Source: a virus
Strand: one strand, 5' to 3'
DNA length: 64,000 bases
IMG/VR virus record: IMGVR_UViG_3300032011_003203
Location: 17,265-81,264 of that record
Part shown: positions 23,901 to 34,584 of the stretch, in pieces
Layout: every line of letters starts with the position of its first letter
Numbering within the stretch: position 1 is the stretch's first letter
Notes under the pieces: generated by a model
Told to the model about the DNA's origin: nothing
Seen by the model: the letters and a program-made list of their open reading frames with translations, nothing else
Database searches by the model: none
Position numbers and translations under genes: made by a program

Positions 23901-25871
23901 ATGGCTAATGATGTAGATTATGGTCTAAATAAGAAAAAAGAAAAAAGAGATATTAGATATATTGGTAGAGAGTTTTCTACTATTAGAGCTAATCTATTAG
24001 AATACGCCAAATCATATTATCCTACAGCATACAATGATTTTAACGAATCATCACCAGGTATGATGTTTATTGAAATGGCAAGTTATGTTGGGGATACTTT
24101 ATCATTTTATATCGACACTCAATACAGAGAAACCTTATTACACGCTGCAGAAGAAACAAAGAATATTTATAAAATTGCACAATCATTTGGATATAAACCA
24201 AAACTATCTCATCCAGCATCAGTACTTAGTGAGATAACAATTGAAGTACCAGCAGAAGATGATGGTACAAGTGTAACACCTGATTTAGATTATGCATTAA
24301 TGGTAAATGCAGATAGTATATTTTCATCCAAAAGTGGAAGAACTTTTAGATTATTAGATGATGTTAATTTTAAAACATCATCATCACTTGATTCACGAGT
24401 AGAAAAAATATCACAATATGATTCAGATACACCAACACACTTTACATTAACTAAAAAATGTTTATTAGAATCTGGTACAAAAACTACTGAGAATTTTACA
24501 TTCGGTGCAGGAATTAAATTTGACAAAGTTATTTTAAGTAAAGAAAAGGTAATACAAATTTTAAGTGTTGTTGATGATGATGGAAATACTTGGTACGAAG
24601 TTCCTTTCTTAGCACAAGATACAGTCTTTGCATCAACCGAAAATAATGCAACAACCACACCTGATGTATCTGCTAATGCAGCAGATGCACCTTATATGTT
24701 GAAGTTAATTAAAACTGCAAATAGATTTACAACCTACACGAGAAGTGATGGTAAATCAGAATTACGATTTGGTGCAGGAACATCAACAAATGCAGATGAA
24801 GAAATAATTCCAAATCCAGATAATGTTGGTTCATCATTAGGAACTGGTGTTAGTAAACTTGATGCATCATTTGACCCAAGTAATTTTTTAAAAACAAAAG
24901 CATTTGGACAAGCACCAAGTAATATTACATTAACTATAACTTACACATATGGTGGAGCAATAGAAGATAATATTCTTACTAATGAATTAAAAAATAATGA
25001 TAGTCTTTCCACTACATTAAATGAAGAGGGATTAGATTCTGATAAAGTTGGTGAAACAAAAGATAGTATTAGTATTACAAACAAAGAACCTGCTACTGGT
25101 GGAAGTGGTGGAGAATCACCTGAAGAAATTAGACAAAATGCTTTAGCATATTTTAATTCACAAAATAGAGCAGTTACTAAAGAGGATTATATTACAAGAG
25201 TTTATTCATTACCACAAAAGTATGGTAACATTGCTAAAGTACATATTGTACAAGATGAACAATTAGAACAAAATACACAGACAATTATAAAAGATGGTAA
25301 GATTAAAAAAGAAAAAAATATAACAACAATACCCAATCCATTAGCATTGAATATGTATGTGTTGGGTTATGATAGAACTAAAAAATTAGTTGCATTAAAT
25401 GATGCGGTTAAACAAAACCTTAGAGTTTATTTATCTCAATACAGAGTATTAACAGATGCAATAAATATTAAAGATGGTTACACAATTAATATTGGGTGTA
25501 GATTCTCAATCATAACTCAGAGAGGACATAACAAAAATGCAGTTTTACTTAAATGTATTGATGCGGTAAAGAATCATTTTGATATAACTAAATGGCAAAT
25601 CAATCAACCAATAATTTTAAGTGATATTGCTTATGTGATATCTTTAGTTGATGGTGTAGCAAGTGTTGTTCCACCTGAAGATGATAATCCACAGAAACAA
25701 ATGGTTGTTGTTGAGAATAAGTGGAGAACTGAGAGTGGATATAGTGGACATGTCTATGATTTACAATCTGCAACAAAAGATGGAATTATTTACTCATCAC
25801 TTGACCCAAGTATATTTGAACTTAAATACCCGAACTTAGATATCGAGGGTAGAGTAGTAGGAGACATTTAA
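23901..25871 (+). CDS. gp6: Baseplate wedge protein gp6-like (baseplate J)
   Basis: 656 residues, close to T4 gp6 (660). N-terminal DIRYIGREFSTIRANLLEYAKSYYPTAYNDFNESSPGMMFIEMASYVGDTLSFYIDTQ-type region (positions about 17-76) is typical of the family. The middle has a NRAVTKEDYITRVYSLPQKYGNIAKV baseplate-J segment. It builds the iris-like ring around the baseplate. GGAGAG upstream. Confidence 0.9.
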   Translation: MANDVDYGLNKKKEKRDIRYIGREFSTIRANLLEYAKSYYPTAYNDFNESSPGMMFIEMASYVGDTLSFYIDTQYRETLLHAAEETKNIYKIAQSFGYKPKLSHPASVLSEITIEVPAEDDGTSVTPDLDYALMVNADSIFSSKSGRTFRLLDDVNFKTSSSLDSRVEKISQYDSDTPTHFTLTKKCLLESGTKTTENFTFGAGIKFDKVILSKEKVIQILSVVDDDGNTWYEVPFLAQDTVFASTENNATTTPDVSANAADAPYMLKLIKTANRFTTYTRSDGKSELRFGAGTSTNADEEIIPNPDNVGSSLGTGVSKLDASFDPSNFLKTKAFGQAPSNITLTITYTYGGAIEDNILTNELKNNDSLSTTLNEEGLDSDKVGETKDSISITNKEPATGGSGGESPEEIRQNALAYFNSQNRAVTKEDYITRVYSLPQKYGNIAKVHIVQDEQLEQNTQTIIKDGKIKKEKNITTIPNPLALNMYVLGYDRTKKLVALNDAVKQNLRVYLSQYRVLTDAINIKDGYTINIGCRFSIITQRGHNKNAVLLKCIDAVKNHFDITKWQINQPIILSDIAYVISLVDGVASVVPPEDDNPQKQMVVVENKWRTESGYSGHVYDLQSATKDGIIYSSLDPSIFELKYPNLDIEGRVVGDI

Positions 25872-27049
25872 TGTTTTATTTTGAATACCCAACAACAGAC
25901 ACAACAATTTATGAAGGTAGTATTACATCATCAATCAATACAGGTTTAGATGAAATATTAGAGGTTTCAAAAAATGTTAACTCTTCAGGCACTACAATTA
26001 GTGTATCAAGAGCATTATTAAAATTTGATTATAGTTATATCTCATCATCAGTACAAAGTGGAATTATTCCAAGTGATGCAAAGTATTATTTAAATCTATA
26101 TGATGCTAGTTCTACAGAACTTGCGATAGAACAAACTTTAGAAACATATATGATTAGTGGAAGTTGGAATGGTGGAACTGGTACAATCGATAGAGACCCA
26201 GCATTAAGTGATGGGGCAAGTTGGAAGTATCGTGATAATGATACTGATAAAACAGAATGGGTAAGTGGTAGTACTACACAAGGTGGTACTTGGTACACTT
26301 CAAGTTTAGATAGTTCATATAATATTTCATCATCATTTAATTTAGTTTACGAAACAAGAGATATAAGAATGGATGTAACCGATTTAGTTAAGAATCATAT
26401 CTATTCCAGTTCAGTATTTCCAAACAATGGATTTATTGTAAAAAGAAATAATACTGCAACCAGTCAAAGTTTACATTCTATATTTGACCCCACAACCGCA
26501 ACTGGTTCTGCAGAGGGTAATTCAACACCACTTGGTAATTTGAAATTCTTTTCAAGAGAAACCCACACTATCTTTCCGCCAAAGTTAGAAGTAGAGTGGG
26601 ATGATTCAACTTGGAACACAGGCAGTTTAAGTGAATTAAGTTCAACAGATTTAGAGAGGTTGACTGTTTATTTTCAAAATATGAAACCAGAATACAAAGA
26701 AAAATCAAAAGTAAAATTTAGAGTAGTGGGTAGAGAATTATATCCAACACGAGGATTTGAAACTACACCAGCAGCATTAACAATCAAAACACTACCAAGT
26801 GGTAGTAGAACTATAGAACAAGGAACTTACTATTCAATAAAAGATGCACATACAGAAGATGTGATAATACCATTTAGTACAGGTTCAATTGTTAGTTGTG
26901 ATTCAAGTGGTAATTACTTTAATGTGTGGATGAATGGGTTTCAACCTGAAAGATTCTACAGATTTGAAATTAAAGTTGTTAGTGGTAGTGGAGTAGACCA
27001 AACTTCTATGATATATGATGATGATTATGAATTTAAAGTGGTGAGGTAA
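25871..27049 (+). CDS. DNRLRE-like virion structural protein
   Basis: 392 residues. Ser- and Thr-rich beta protein: RALLKFDYSYI, IRMDVTDLVKNHI and NNGFIVKRN recall the DNRLRE domain found in surface and adhesion proteins, here within a baseplate operon. The second half (about 255-392) is a separate beta domain. It overlaps gp6 by one base. Likely a peripheral baseplate or fibre-attachment protein. Confidence 0.55.
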   Translation: MFYFEYPTTDTTIYEGSITSSINTGLDEILEVSKNVNSSGTTISVSRALLKFDYSYISSSVQSGIIPSDAKYYLNLYDASSTELAIEQTLETYMISGSWNGGTGTIDRDPALSDGASWKYRDNDTDKTEWVSGSTTQGGTWYTSSLDSSYNISSSFNLVYETRDIRMDVTDLVKNHIYSSSVFPNNGFIVKRNNTATSQSLHSIFDPTTATGSAEGNSTPLGNLKFFSRETHTIFPPKLEVEWDDSTWNTGSLSELSSTDLERLTVYFQNMKPEYKEKSKVKFRVVGRELYPTRGFETTPAALTIKTLPSGSRTIEQGTYYSIKDAHTEDVIIPFSTGSIVSCDSSGNYFNVWMNGFQPERFYRFEIKVVSGSGVDQTSMIYDDDYEFKVVR

Positions 27050-27050
27050 A

Positions 27051-27677
27051 ATGCCATTAACTTACGAACAAGCAAAGAAAAAAGATTTTTATCGTAATAT
27101 TCAAGATGCAGATGAACGAAAACATTTAAAAGCACTTGAAGAAGAAAAGAACAGAGCCGCAATAAGTGGTTCTGCACTTGATGCATTAAATCCATTACGA
27201 GATGAAAATGGTTTCTTATTATCTTACGAGGACCCAAAGAATCCAGGTGAAACTTTAACAGAAGAATATCAATATGTTCGAATTGGCGTTGAACAAAAAG
27301 CATCTATAACAGCAGATGTTATACGACACTTTGGTGATGATTTACAATTCTTAGAACTTATGCCAAAAGAGATTGAAGAAGCCACAACAACACAAGAAGA
27401 ATTAAATCAACTTAAAAAAGATTTACAAGGTAAAATAGAAGAACAAGATTTATTAAATCAAGAATTAGATATAACAGGTAAAAAATTACAAAATACTATT
27501 GCAATTCAAAATGAACAAGAAATACCATTTCCGAATTTAGATGAAGAAACAGAACAACTTCAAGCAGATAGAGATGCTGCAAGAGAAAAGATTGCAAAAA
27601 TATTTGGTAAAGGTAAACTTGCAAAAAAGATAGCAGATAAAGTAGCAAAAGAAATCAAAAAAACTACTGGAGAGTAA
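27051..27677 (+). CDS. Hypothetical coiled-coil structural protein, 208 aa
   Basis: Helical and highly charged; a long coiled coil covers about residues 110-205 (EELNQLKKDLQGKIEEQDLLNQELD). It lies between two large tail proteins and abuts both. Possibly a scaffold, trimerisation or chaperone partner. No family. Confidence 0.6.
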   Translation: MPLTYEQAKKKDFYRNIQDADERKHLKALEEEKNRAAISGSALDALNPLRDENGFLLSYEDPKNPGETLTEEYQYVRIGVEQKASITADVIRHFGDDLQFLELMPKEIEEATTTQEELNQLKKDLQGKIEEQDLLNQELDITGKKLQNTIAIQNEQEIPFPNLDEETEQLQADRDAAREKIAKIFGKGKLAKKIADKVAKEIKKTTGE

Positions 27678-27680
27678 TGA

Positions 27681-30600
27681 ATGTTACAATATGGTTTAAC
27701 AGATAAAGACAGAGAACAATTAGAATATCCTAAACAATTGTATAGTGGTTTTGGTAGAGATGCTAATGACTTCATACATTTCTATGTCTATGATATGGAG
27801 GATAATTTATTAGAAGATGATATCCTAAAACCAGGTGATGTTTTATTCAGAGACGATAATACTATTGATTTAGATATTGGTGGACACGTCAGAGATTTAG
27901 GTTATGAAGAAGGTCAATTTAAAGTTAAGTATCTTTTTCTTAGACGATTAGCTGGTAAAAAAGAAACCATTATGGTGAACGATGAGGGATTCATCAATAT
28001 GGGAAAAATTTCTACTAAAGTTATTAATGGTAAGACAAGATATTTTAAAGGTGGAATGAAACCTACTAACCAAACATTAGAAGAAGTATTTCCAAAAGAA
28101 ATGAAGTATGTGGTGAAAGAAGTATCACCATCAAAGAATGAAGTAAAAGTAGATGTCCAATTAATTAATAATGTTTCTTATCGTAAAAACTTTGCTGGTA
28201 TAAATAAAGATTTTGTTTATGTACCAAAAAGAATTGGTGGTGCAAATGCAGGAACAGTCAGATGGGATAAAACTGATGGTAATGTTTTAATAATGACACC
28301 AGGTGTTGGTGAACGAGGATTTACAGATGCAATGGTTGGTGGTGAAGTTGTTGTTAAGGGTATGTATGAATACACTTTAACAGAAACTAAAATGGTAGAG
28401 ACACTTGTTAGAAAAGAAACAGAAGTTTTAATTAATAGACCTACGAAAAGCATACCACCAAGACCAGATGAAAAGAAAGAGTTCTTTGATGATATTGTAA
28501 AAACTACAGTCGATAAAGAACCTGTCGGAGTAAAAGAAATATTAGAAAAGACACCAGGCCCAGACCAAGATTATGATGATTATAGAGATAGGGATGATTA
28601 TGGAAGTGTTTGTTTTACTGGTGATACAAAAATTAAATTAAGTAACAATCGTACCATTCCAATTAAAATGATGAGACCTGGTATGAAAGTTAAAACCGAA
28701 CAAGGTTATGCAAAAGTATTAAAGGTAGTTAAAGATAACAGACCTTACGGAGATAAATTAGTTCGTTATAAAAATCTTACCACTACAGACCATCACCCGA
28801 TTAAACATCAAGGTAAATGGTATTTAGCAAATGAAGTTGGTACAGAATTTAAAGCTGAGGCATTAGATGTTTGGAATCTAATACTGGACAAACACCACAC
28901 TATCATTGCTAACAATATAACATCTGCAACACTTGGTAAGTGGAATAGTATTGAACATTTCTTAGGTGTTAGAGATAGAAGAATTAATATGTTGAGGGTT
29001 GCAGAAGATTTTGAAGATACTGGTGGAGGTGGTGGTTCATATGTACCACCAGCAGACCCATCACCATCAGACTCAGTAATAGAAGAGATAATGACTGAGG
29101 TAGGAGATAATATACAAACAGATGATGAGGTTGTTGATGAAAGAGGATATGCAAAAGGATTAGAACCTACTAATGAATATATTGTTGATAGGAGACCAAA
29201 AGCTTTTACAAAAGAAATAATTGAAGATTTTGCTACTGATGAAGATTCAATAGCAAAATATAAAACAGTCGTTACATTTGATACTGAATTAGTTCCAATT
29301 GATGTATTTAAACAAGTACCAGTTGATTATGTTGGTAAGGTTGTTGAAATTTTAGATTTCGATAGAATACGAGTTGATACATCTTACGAAGAGGGAGCAA
29401 ACAAATCAGACCATAGTGGGCCAGATAGATTCAATGATATCTTTACAGATTCATTTGTAACATATAGAAAAAACAAGATAACAAGATTAAATACTTATAT
29501 GGTTACTAAAGAGGGATATCATTTATGTATTAATATGTTAGATGCCCCAACACAAACTTTACCTGATAGTGATAAAAAATTACCAATAAGAGATGTAGCA
29601 GATAGAACTGCTCGTTATGTTAAAACTTATAAACCATTACCAGATACAATTGAACAAAATGATTTAGTTTATTTCGTAGAAGAAAAAATGGAGCCATACG
29701 AAGATATGGTTAAGATAACTAAATTTGTAGAAGAGGACCCCGTAGCATTATTTTTAAGAGTTCCAAATTTAAATTCAACAACCAATCCAATTAATTTTAG
29801 AAGTACTAATTTTAAAAAGTATGATGATTTAATTGGAACTGATACTTCAGTTCAAGATGATATAACGAATCACATACACTCAAGTAGTTTATTAGATGTA
29901 CAATTGGGTATTGATTATTCCATACGAACTGATGCACTTGGTAGTGATAGAACTGATTATGGATTTGGAAACTTTGTTAATTTTGGTGGAGCGGAAAATA
30001 GAATAAGAAACTTTAAAAAGAAGATAAAATTAATTGAGGGTTATAAAACTGATTCACATGCATTGATAAATATTACATCATCTGCAGATACTCGTGCAAA
30101 TATTAATATGAGAAAACGAGAAGTTATAAATAGTTTTGACCCATATGAAAATTATCTATATACAGTCTCATCAAGTTATGCAACAAGTTCTCTTGGTGAG
30201 TTCTATGATGCATCTTGGCCTAAGACAAGTGGTTCAAGAGAAGATGGCACAAACTTTATATTAGAACATACAAGTGGTTCAACATTTACTACTTGGTTTG
30301 ATACTTGGACTGGATACGCAAAAGATTTCGATACATACAATCAGAATAGATTGGTAAATAATTTACCACTGCATGTAGCAAGTGATACTGAGAATAAAGT
30401 ATTCTTAGATTTTATGGATATGACAGGACAACAATTTGATGAGATATGGGGATACATAAGACACTTTACAGATATCAATGAACGAAGTAATAAATTATCA
30501 GAGGGTATCTCTAAAGATATAGTTCGTGAAGTTGCAAAGAGTATGGGTTTTGAAGTTGATAGTGGAAATGATTTAGTTATTTTACCAGAATACTTATTAG

Positions 30601-32717
30601 GTAAAACAGCAGATGGTCAAGATAAATACGAATCACCACAAGAAGCCGTAACCGAAGAAATATGGAAAAGAATTTTAGCTAATATGCCATTCTTTATGAA
30701 GAACAAAGGTAACCAACGAGCAATGAAAGGTTTGATAAATTGTTATGGTATTCCAAGTTCTATTTTAAGAATTAGAGAATATGGTGGACCAGATTTAAAT
30801 GATAGAGTTAGTCACGAAATAAAAAGAAAGTTTAGTTACGCTGCTGATTTTAAATCAAGTGAGTATTTACAATTTCCTTGGCAAGATGATAGTACAAGTG
30901 GAATCAAACCAGAAACTTTAGAATTTAGATTTAGAGCACCAACATCAAAGGATATGACATTAGTTCAAAAGGGTGTTGGTAATCATAGTTTTGCAATTCA
31001 AATACAAGATAATGGATTAACTGATGCTTATGGTAAATTAAAATTTAGTGTATCTGCATCAACAGGTATTCAATTTATGACATCATCACTACAACCATAT
31101 TATAATAATGATATGTGGAGTGTGATGTTAACACGAGTATCACAAAGTGGGTTAGATTTAACTGCAGATGGAAATGCACAAGATATAACATATCAGTTAA
31201 CATCAAAACAATATGATGCTACAAGACAAGTTATTTTATATCAAACAAGTGAAAGTGTAAATATAGATGGAAATGCTTCAGCAGGAGCAGCGTTTAATAA
31301 ATCAGTACACGATGATGGTACATTTTATATAGGTGGTAACGGAGAGTTTGGTACAAGATTTAGTGGTTCAATGCAAGAGTTTAGATTGTGGAGTGAACCA
31401 TTATCACAAAGTGTATTTGATAATCATGTCCAAGCACCAAAGAGTTATAATGGTAATACAACAAGTTCTGCATATGATAATTTAATATTTAGATTACCAT
31501 TAAATGATAATACTGATTTAAATACTTTACCAGAATCACTTGATGATAAATCTTACACTACAAGTTATTTTCCAAGTGCGAGTGCAGTTGGATTTAGTGG
31601 TAATCCATTTAGAAGTTTAGTAGACCAAGAAAAACTAAGAGTTCCAAATGTAGGACCGTCTCGTAGAAATGCAACAAAGATTAGAACTGAGGCAACAAAA
31701 CTAACTGGTAACTTATCTTCTAATATTAGAGTTGAAGCATCATCGTTAGATTTTGCACCAATAGATAGTAATAAACTTGGAGTATTCTTCTCACCTACAG
31801 ATGTAGTAAATGAAGATATAATGTATTCATTAGCAGATATAAATCTTGATAATGAAATTGGAGACCCAAGAGACCAATATTCTGATTACTATCGTGGATT
31901 AGATAGAGTACAAAGAGATTATTGGAAAAAATATAATCGTTCAAATAACTTTTGGGATTATATGAGAATTATAGAATTTTTTGATGGTAGTATATGGAAA
32001 CAATTAAGAGCAATGATTCCAGCAAGAACAAATGCAACACTTGGTTTATTAATAGAACCAAATATTTTAGAACGAAGTAAACAAGTTGTAGGAAAAATAC
32101 CAGAGTTTGAAAATACATATTATGAAAATGCTGGACACTTTGCAGATGGAATACAATTATCAAGTAGATTAAGTAGTTCCGATTCACCAAATCCATATTC
32201 ACTATCTGGAGAATATCCAGTATATGAAAGTGAAATAATATTATACACAATGGATAGTGGTTCGGTTGGAATATTAGGAAATCCAACATTGAACAAAATA
32301 GATGAGATAGACCCACGAACACCATTCTTATCATTATACGCAACAGCAAGTATTACATTTGGTGATATAGATACAACATTTGAAGAGACAGTTCAACCCT
32401 TTATAACTGCTTCTCGTTTATCAGAACACAACGATATTAAAGTTCCTTACTATACGAGTTCATTATCAGATTCGATAGCAAAAGGATATGGATATCACAC
32501 AGAATTTAATGGAAACTATCAATTTAGTGCATCATTCGAGAGAAGTTCATTTACAAGTGTAGCACTCGATTCTTCACTATTTAGATTGTTTTATAAAGGT
32601 AGTAATTTAACAAAAGATAACACAATAGATGGACTAGACCCAGTCGAAATAACAATTACCACACCTACTAAGTTGGTAACACAAGAACCTGGTGATTCTA
32701 AGTTAAAAGTTGAGTAA
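27681..32717 (+). CDS. Very large baseplate/tail protein with internal Hint and LamG-like domains
   Basis: 1678 residues. Residues 1-300 form a beta-rich N-part. A Hint domain sits at about 311-419 (see its own entry), followed by a Gly-rich hinge (TGGGGGSYVPP). Residues about 900-1060 (FLDFMDMTGQQFDEIWGYIRHFTD...KNKGNQRAMKGLINCYGIP) match large baseplate proteins of marine T4-like phages. About 1062-1255 is a concanavalin/LamG-like sandwich (DGTFYIGGNGEFGTRFSGSMQEFRLW). It is likely a host-facing baseplate protein that is processed at the Hint. GGAGAGTAATGA upstream. Confidence 0.75.
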   Translation: MLQYGLTDKDREQLEYPKQLYSGFGRDANDFIHFYVYDMEDNLLEDDILKPGDVLFRDDNTIDLDIGGHVRDLGYEEGQFKVKYLFLRRLAGKKETIMVNDEGFINMGKISTKVINGKTRYFKGGMKPTNQTLEEVFPKEMKYVVKEVSPSKNEVKVDVQLINNVSYRKNFAGINKDFVYVPKRIGGANAGTVRWDKTDGNVLIMTPGVGERGFTDAMVGGEVVVKGMYEYTLTETKMVETLVRKETEVLINRPTKSIPPRPDEKKEFFDDIVKTTVDKEPVGVKEILEKTPGPDQDYDDYRDRDDYGSVCFTGDTKIKLSNNRTIPIKMMRPGMKVKTEQGYAKVLKVVKDNRPYGDKLVRYKNLTTTDHHPIKHQGKWYLANEVGTEFKAEALDVWNLILDKHHTIIANNITSATLGKWNSIEHFLGVRDRRINMLRVAEDFEDTGGGGGSYVPPADPSPSDSVIEEIMTEVGDNIQTDDEVVDERGYAKGLEPTNEYIVDRRPKAFTKEIIEDFATDEDSIAKYKTVVTFDTELVPIDVFKQVPVDYVGKVVEILDFDRIRVDTSYEEGANKSDHSGPDRFNDIFTDSFVTYRKNKITRLNTYMVTKEGYHLCINMLDAPTQTLPDSDKKLPIRDVADRTARYVKTYKPLPDTIEQNDLVYFVEEKMEPYEDMVKITKFVEEDPVALFLRVPNLNSTTNPINFRSTNFKKYDDLIGTDTSVQDDITNHIHSSSLLDVQLGIDYSIRTDALGSDRTDYGFGNFVNFGGAENRIRNFKKKIKLIEGYKTDSHALINITSSADTRANINMRKREVINSFDPYENYLYTVSSSYATSSLGEFYDASWPKTSGSREDGTNFILEHTSGSTFTTWFDTWTGYAKDFDTYNQNRLVNNLPLHVASDTENKVFLDFMDMTGQQFDEIWGYIRHFTDINERSNKLSEGISKDIVREVAKSMGFEVDSGNDLVILPEYLLGKTADGQDKYESPQEAVTEEIWKRILANMPFFMKNKGNQRAMKGLINCYGIPSSILRIREYGGPDLNDRVSHEIKRKFSYAADFKSSEYLQFPWQDDSTSGIKPETLEFRFRAPTSKDMTLVQKGVGNHSFAIQIQDNGLTDAYGKLKFSVSASTGIQFMTSSLQPYYNNDMWSVMLTRVSQSGLDLTADGNAQDITYQLTSKQYDATRQVILYQTSESVNIDGNASAGAAFNKSVHDDGTFYIGGNGEFGTRFSGSMQEFRLWSEPLSQSVFDNHVQAPKSYNGNTTSSAYDNLIFRLPLNDNTDLNTLPESLDDKSYTTSYFPSASAVGFSGNPFRSLVDQEKLRVPNVGPSRRNATKIRTEATKLTGNLSSNIRVEASSLDFAPIDSNKLGVFFSPTDVVNEDIMYSLADINLDNEIGDPRDQYSDYYRGLDRVQRDYWKKYNRSNNFWDYMRIIEFFDGSIWKQLRAMIPARTNATLGLLIEPNILERSKQVVGKIPEFENTYYENAGHFADGIQLSSRLSSSDSPNPYSLSGEYPVYESEIILYTMDSGSVGILGNPTLNKIDEIDPRTPFLSLYATASITFGDIDTTFEETVQPFITASRLSEHNDIKVPYYTSSLSDSIAKGYGYHTEFNGNYQFSASFERSSFTSVALDSSLFRLFYKGSNLTKDNTIDGLDPVEITITTPTKLVTQEPGDSKLKVE
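28611..28937 (+). other. Hint (intein/hedgehog-type autoprocessing) domain
   Basis: Within the preceding protein, Cys311 begins CFTGDTKIKL, the block A of Hint domains. TTTDHHPIKH (367-376) is the block B Thr-x-x-His segment, and LDKHHTIIANNI (402-413) matches block F/G. The C-terminal His-Asn followed by Cys/Ser/Thr of splicing inteins is not clear (ANNITS instead), so cleavage or ester transfer at Cys311 is more likely than clean splicing. Confidence 0.75.
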
Positions 32718-32730
32718 AAACTTTGGATTC

Positions 32731-32744
32731 TTATATTTATATAA
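32731..32744 (+). promoter_or_regulatory. Candidate late promoter motif
   Basis: TTATATTTATATAA lies in the 70-bp gap before the 32788 gene. It is nearly identical to the motif before hsp20 at 1574. Confidence 0.5.
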
Positions 32745-32787
32745 TGAACGCAATCCATCTTAGTTCAAATCAATAGGAGTAAAAACA

Positions 32788-33555
32788 ATGGGATTTTTAA
32801 ATAACACAAGCGTAACCGTCGATGCCGTTCTTACGAAGAAAGGTCGAGAATTACTCGCAAGAGGTCAAGACGAGTTCAAAATAACGAAATTTGCTTTAGC
32901 AGACGATGAAGTAGATTATCGTTTATGGGATACAGCTCATCCTAATGGGTCTAATTATTACGGAGCAGTAATAGAAAACATGCCGTTATTAGAAGCATTT
33001 GTAGATGAGAACCAAATATTAAGATATAAATTAGTATCTCTTCCAAAGAATACTGCAAAACTTCCAATCTTGGAAGTTCCATCACCATCATTGGTTTTTA
33101 ATGGACCTGGTATTACACAGACCATTACACCAAATACAAGAAATGGTAGTGATGCAGAAGCAGGATATAGTTTCGTATTACACGATGCTACTATCGCTAA
33201 CTTAACACCAGTAATTGTTAAGAAGAAAAAGAAGAAGATGAAAGCTAAGGGTAAGAAGAAATTCTTTAAATTAGGTGCAGCACAAAAGTTAGGTGCAGCA
33301 GCATTAATGGAAGAATTTGATTTTATTCAAAAAGAAGATATAGATGATTTACAAGTCAACACTGGTGCAACAACACCAGTATTCCTAAACGAAGAAGAGA
33401 GAAAGCGTTCAATCACTCTACAAGGTAGGTCAGTAAATCTTGTATCTCGTTCAGTAACAGCAGATACTTCAACCAACATAACGGTCGTGGGATTATCAAC
33501 AGGTGCAACATTTAATGTAGCAGTTACGATAAAAGCCGACCAAAGTACATTATAG
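32788..33555 (+). CDS. Virion structural protein
   Basis: 255 residues. The N-terminus (MGFLNNTSVTVDAVLTKKGRELLARG...FKITKFALADDEVDYRLWD) is a widespread tail/neck-region protein type in marine T4-like phages, known to me as an uncharacterised structural protein. A Lys run (KKKKKKMKAKGKKKFFKL, about 146-163) splits it from a C-terminal beta domain. AGGAG upstream. Confidence 0.65.
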   Translation: MGFLNNTSVTVDAVLTKKGRELLARGQDEFKITKFALADDEVDYRLWDTAHPNGSNYYGAVIENMPLLEAFVDENQILRYKLVSLPKNTAKLPILEVPSPSLVFNGPGITQTITPNTRNGSDAEAGYSFVLHDATIANLTPVIVKKKKKKMKAKGKKKFFKLGAAQKLGAAALMEEFDFIQKEDIDDLQVNTGATTPVFLNEEERKRSITLQGRSVNLVSRSVTADTSTNITVVGLSTGATFNVAVTIKADQSTL

Positions 33556-33564
33556 GAGTAAGAG

Positions 33565-34575
33565 ATGTCAGTATTTACAAGATTCGATTTTTCAAATGAT
33601 GTAGTGGAGAACCAAAGAGTAAAAATCTCAAGTGGTATCTTTAGTGGTGGAAGTGGAACTTTAACTTCTTTCTTTACTGCATCTTCACAAGGACAGGTAA
33701 CTGGTTCACATTTATCTATTTATCATCAAGACCCTGCAACAAGTGCAGCAACTGCTGAGATACAATTCTCATTAGGATATGCACACTTCAATGGAAGTGG
33801 TTCTGCTGGTAATACTACAAAATTAACTACGGGTGGACAAGATTCTAAAGCAATGTATAGACAATTTTCTAATGTGTTGTTACCACCATTAACAGAAAAG
33901 TTTTCTTTTACAAGTGCACCATCTGCATCTGATGATTTCTACTTTATTACTTTTAATAGAGCAAGAATGAGAGAAAAGATTGACCCAGGTAATTGGGAAT
34001 TAAAAGTTGGTACAACACACTTGATAGATGATAGTGGTGCTACAAATAATCCAACTGTCAATGAGGGTGGTAGAGTTTACAATGTTGTTACTGGTTCATT
34101 AGAGACTGGTACAGGAGTTGTAAATACTGCTGCAACATCACAGACAGGTGGTTCGATTGGTTCATTTTTTCCAGATTTAGGAATCATATTATTAAATGCA
34201 ACTCATATGGATGATATTGCTGGAATGGCTACTGCAAGAAGTGCAGATGCGTTTGATGATAATCCTAAAAAGTTTTTTAATAAAATTGTAACTGGTGGAA
34301 AGTTTCAAGTAAGAAGAGAAGAGGAGATTAATTCTACTAATTTCTTTTGTAGGGTTAATAACAAAAAGTATAACTTTAGTGCTAATCCAACATTCTTTAC
34401 TGGTTCAGATGGTTCATTAACAAACTCAACATTCTTTAAAGACCCTAAAGTGTACATTACACAAGTAGGACTTTATAATGATGATAATGAATTGTTAGCA
34501 GTTGCAAAATTGAGTAAACCAATATTAAAATCATATTCAAGAGAAGCTATAATAAAAGTAAAACTTGATTTTTAG
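33565..34575 (+). CDS. Virion structural protein, paralogue A
   Basis: 336 residues, Ser/Thr/Gly-rich beta protein. Its last 40 residues (YITQVGLYNDDNELLAVAKL...) match those of the following gene, so the two are paralogues. TAGGAG upstream. Position downstream of the large baseplate protein suggests fibre connection or baseplate decoration. Confidence 0.65.
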   Translation: MSVFTRFDFSNDVVENQRVKISSGIFSGGSGTLTSFFTASSQGQVTGSHLSIYHQDPATSAATAEIQFSLGYAHFNGSGSAGNTTKLTTGGQDSKAMYRQFSNVLLPPLTEKFSFTSAPSASDDFYFITFNRARMREKIDPGNWELKVGTTHLIDDSGATNNPTVNEGGRVYNVVTGSLETGTGVVNTAATSQTGGSIGSFFPDLGIILLNATHMDDIAGMATARSADAFDDNPKKFFNKIVTGGKFQVRREEEINSTNFFCRVNNKKYNFSANPTFFTGSDGSLTNSTFFKDPKVYITQVGLYNDDNELLAVAKLSKPILKSYSREAIIKVKLDF

Positions 34576-34584
34576 GGGTAAGTA

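Noticed and set aside
28611-28937. Classical splicing intein
   Set aside because: The C-terminal His-Asn plus Cys/Ser/Thr junction and a homing-endonuclease part are absent, so a Hint domain is the safer name.
31969-32349. 126-codon minus-strand frame opposite the large baseplate gene
   Set aside because: Leu/Ile/His-rich shadow of an AT-rich coding strand, with no ribosome site and no recognisable motif.
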